The notes beneath the pieces were generated by a model. The model searched no databases and was not told where the DNA came from. It saw only the letters and a list, made by a program, of their open reading frames with translations. From Bacilli bacterium (GTDB taxonomy: Bacteria > Bacillota_I > Bacilli_A > RF39 > UBA660), in assembly GCA_900758495.1 (NCBI GenBank), contig CAAERO010000040.1, forward strand, positions 1-64,000: a stretch of 64,000 bases of DNA, read 5' to 3'. Positions 63,255 to 64,000 of this stretch are shown piece by piece. The stretch's first letter is position 1; every line of letters starts with the position of its first letter. The position numbers and the translations under genes were made by a program.

Positions 63255-63881
63255 ATGAAACAATTAAGATACGATGATGGTACACCATTAAAGACTGGAG
63301 ACTGTTTTTTTGTAATTGTAGGAAATAATCAATTCAAAGATAATATTTATCACACTCCCCTATTGAAGTTGGAACTAAGTGCTAATGGTAGAAAAATTAC
63401 TACTAATAAAATTAAATTGAAAGAAGATTATTCAATAAATGTATTACTAGGAACAAGAATACCTTTGCTATTTAAATATTTAGACAACAACAAAGTGATT
63501 GAAGCGATAAGTAAAAGAGAAATGAAAATAATTCCTAGTAGTGAATACGAATATTGTGTGCCAATTAGCAATACAGGTATTTTGGAAGATAGTGTTAGAT
63601 TTGAAGATATGGTTAATTCTTTAATTGTTTTTTCTACTGATAAGGTTAAACTTTTAAAACCTGATAAAGACCTTAAAACAGATTACTTTGAATTAGTTAC
63701 TAAGTATGCACCACAAATAGAAAAGGAACTAAAAAAGGAATTTCAAGAGACTAAAAGCAATTTTCAGAAAAACTTTAAAACAATAGTTGAAACTGATATC
63801 TTCCCCTTAGCATATGTAGAAAATATTATGTATGATTTAGGAAATGAAGCAAAAGCAAAAAAATTAATAAAGAAAAAATAA
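63255..63881 (+). CDS. Hypothetical soluble protein (tandem family, first copy)
   Basis: A 208-residue protein with no signal peptide. The N-terminal part is beta-like (DDGTPLKTGDCFFVIVGNNQF) and the C-terminal part helical and charged, ending KKLIKKK. No family recognised. The ATG has AAAGGAA about 11 bases upstream. The next frame, 12 bases downstream, begins with a similar sequence, so this is a tandem gene family cut by the window end. Confidence 0.65.
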   Translation: MKQLRYDDGTPLKTGDCFFVIVGNNQFKDNIYHTPLLKLELSANGRKITTNKIKLKEDYSINVLLGTRIPLLFKYLDNNKVIEAISKREMKIIPSSEYEYCVPISNTGILEDSVRFEDMVNSLIVFSTDKVKLLKPDKDLKTDYFELVTKYAPQIEKELKKEFQETKSNFQKNFKTIVETDIFPLAYVENIMYDLGNEAKAKKLIKKK

Positions 63882-63893
63882 AGAAGAAATATA

Positions 63894-64000
63894 ATGGAAA
63901 AAGATAAAATAAGTATGCCAGTAAAAGAAGGAGAATTTTTTGCAACAATTATAGGGCCAAGAAGATTATTTTACTAGACTTGACAGAGTAGGCAAACAAT
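63894..64000 (+). pseudogene. Second tandem copy, partial and probably frameshifted
   Basis: From ATG 63894 the frame reads MEKDKISMPVKEGEFFATII, GPRRLFY and stops at TAG 63975-63977. P(V/L)K.G(E/D).F(A/F).I(I/V)G matches the start of the preceding gene. Past the stop another frame reads DYFTRLDRVGKQ to the window end, which fits a one-base shift near 63965. The rest lies outside the window. Confidence 0.4.

Noticed and set aside
1..64000. CRISPR array, prophage, insertion sequence with transposase, rRNA operon
   Set aside because: No regular spaced repeats, no phage structural genes, no DDE transposase with inverted repeats and no rRNA sequence were seen. The only mobile-type gene is the broken Rpn-like one.

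Overview
This 64 kb window is chromosomal DNA of a very AT-rich, low-GC Gram-positive bacterium. The evidence is scpA/scpB, a radC-mreC-mreD-spoIVFA/B-like block in the Firmicutes order, a class D sortase, an LCP wall ligase, CpsB/C/D-type tyrosine phosphoregulation, AGGAGG-type ribosome sites and strong TTGACA/TATAAT or extended -10 promoters. An uncultured gut Bacilli or Erysipelotrichia-like (RF39-like) lineage is my guess. No rRNA, phage, insertion sequence or CRISPR was seen. TGA is a normal stop (ABC ATPase at 14659, DUF2304 protein at 8545).

Layout. (1) 0.2-15.4 kb, minus strand: a polysaccharide locus of the ABC-transporter type (Wzm/Wzt-like pair), with UDP-galactopyranose mutase, several GT2 enzymes, three large GT-C-like membrane proteins, and lipid-linked sugar helpers (polyprenyl-phosphate GT2, DUF2304, SMR/EamA-like protein, GtrA). 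(2) 15.4-29 kb: secreted and surface functions (GH25 lysozyme with Ig-like repeats, acyltransferase 3, membrane SGNH hydrolase, two paralogous anchored proteins, sortase D cassette) around rmlB and an unusual Nudix/ATP-grasp fusion next to a stand-alone receiver protein. (3) 29-44 kb: Fic protein, pyruvate phosphate dikinase, degenerate EIIB protein, tRNA-Leu, scpAB, a possible ART-fold protein, RNHCP protein, broken PD-(D/E)XK transposase, a lipoprotein with DDGSC repeats, LCP and VanZ. (4) 44-55.2 kb, minus strand: a complete Wzx/Wzy-type capsule locus (cpsC-cpsD-cpsB, priming transferase, two GT4, one GT2, Wzy, pyruvyltransferase, Wzx, nitroreductase-like protein). (5) 55-64 kb: a 39-aa membrane protein, a decaying BceRS-like two-component pair, a structured inverted-repeat element, the spoIVFB/A-mreD-mreC-radC block, and short lipoprotein or hypothetical genes.

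How they work together. Most genes build or modify the envelope: two separate polysaccharide pathways (one ABC-exported, probably with galactofuranose and lipid-linked side-chain sugars; one Wzy-polymerised and tyrosine-kinase controlled), an LCP ligase that could attach either to the wall, sortase-linked proteins, and the MreCD elongation module. Several genes carry one clear lesion (in-frame stops at 25004 and 40036, frameshift near 62965, deletions in a response regulator, truncated acyltransferase near 44 kb), which suggests ongoing gene decay in the accessory parts.

Starts were moved from the longest open frame to the codon with the best ribosome site where the sequence allowed. All family names are from reading the sequence; no search was run.
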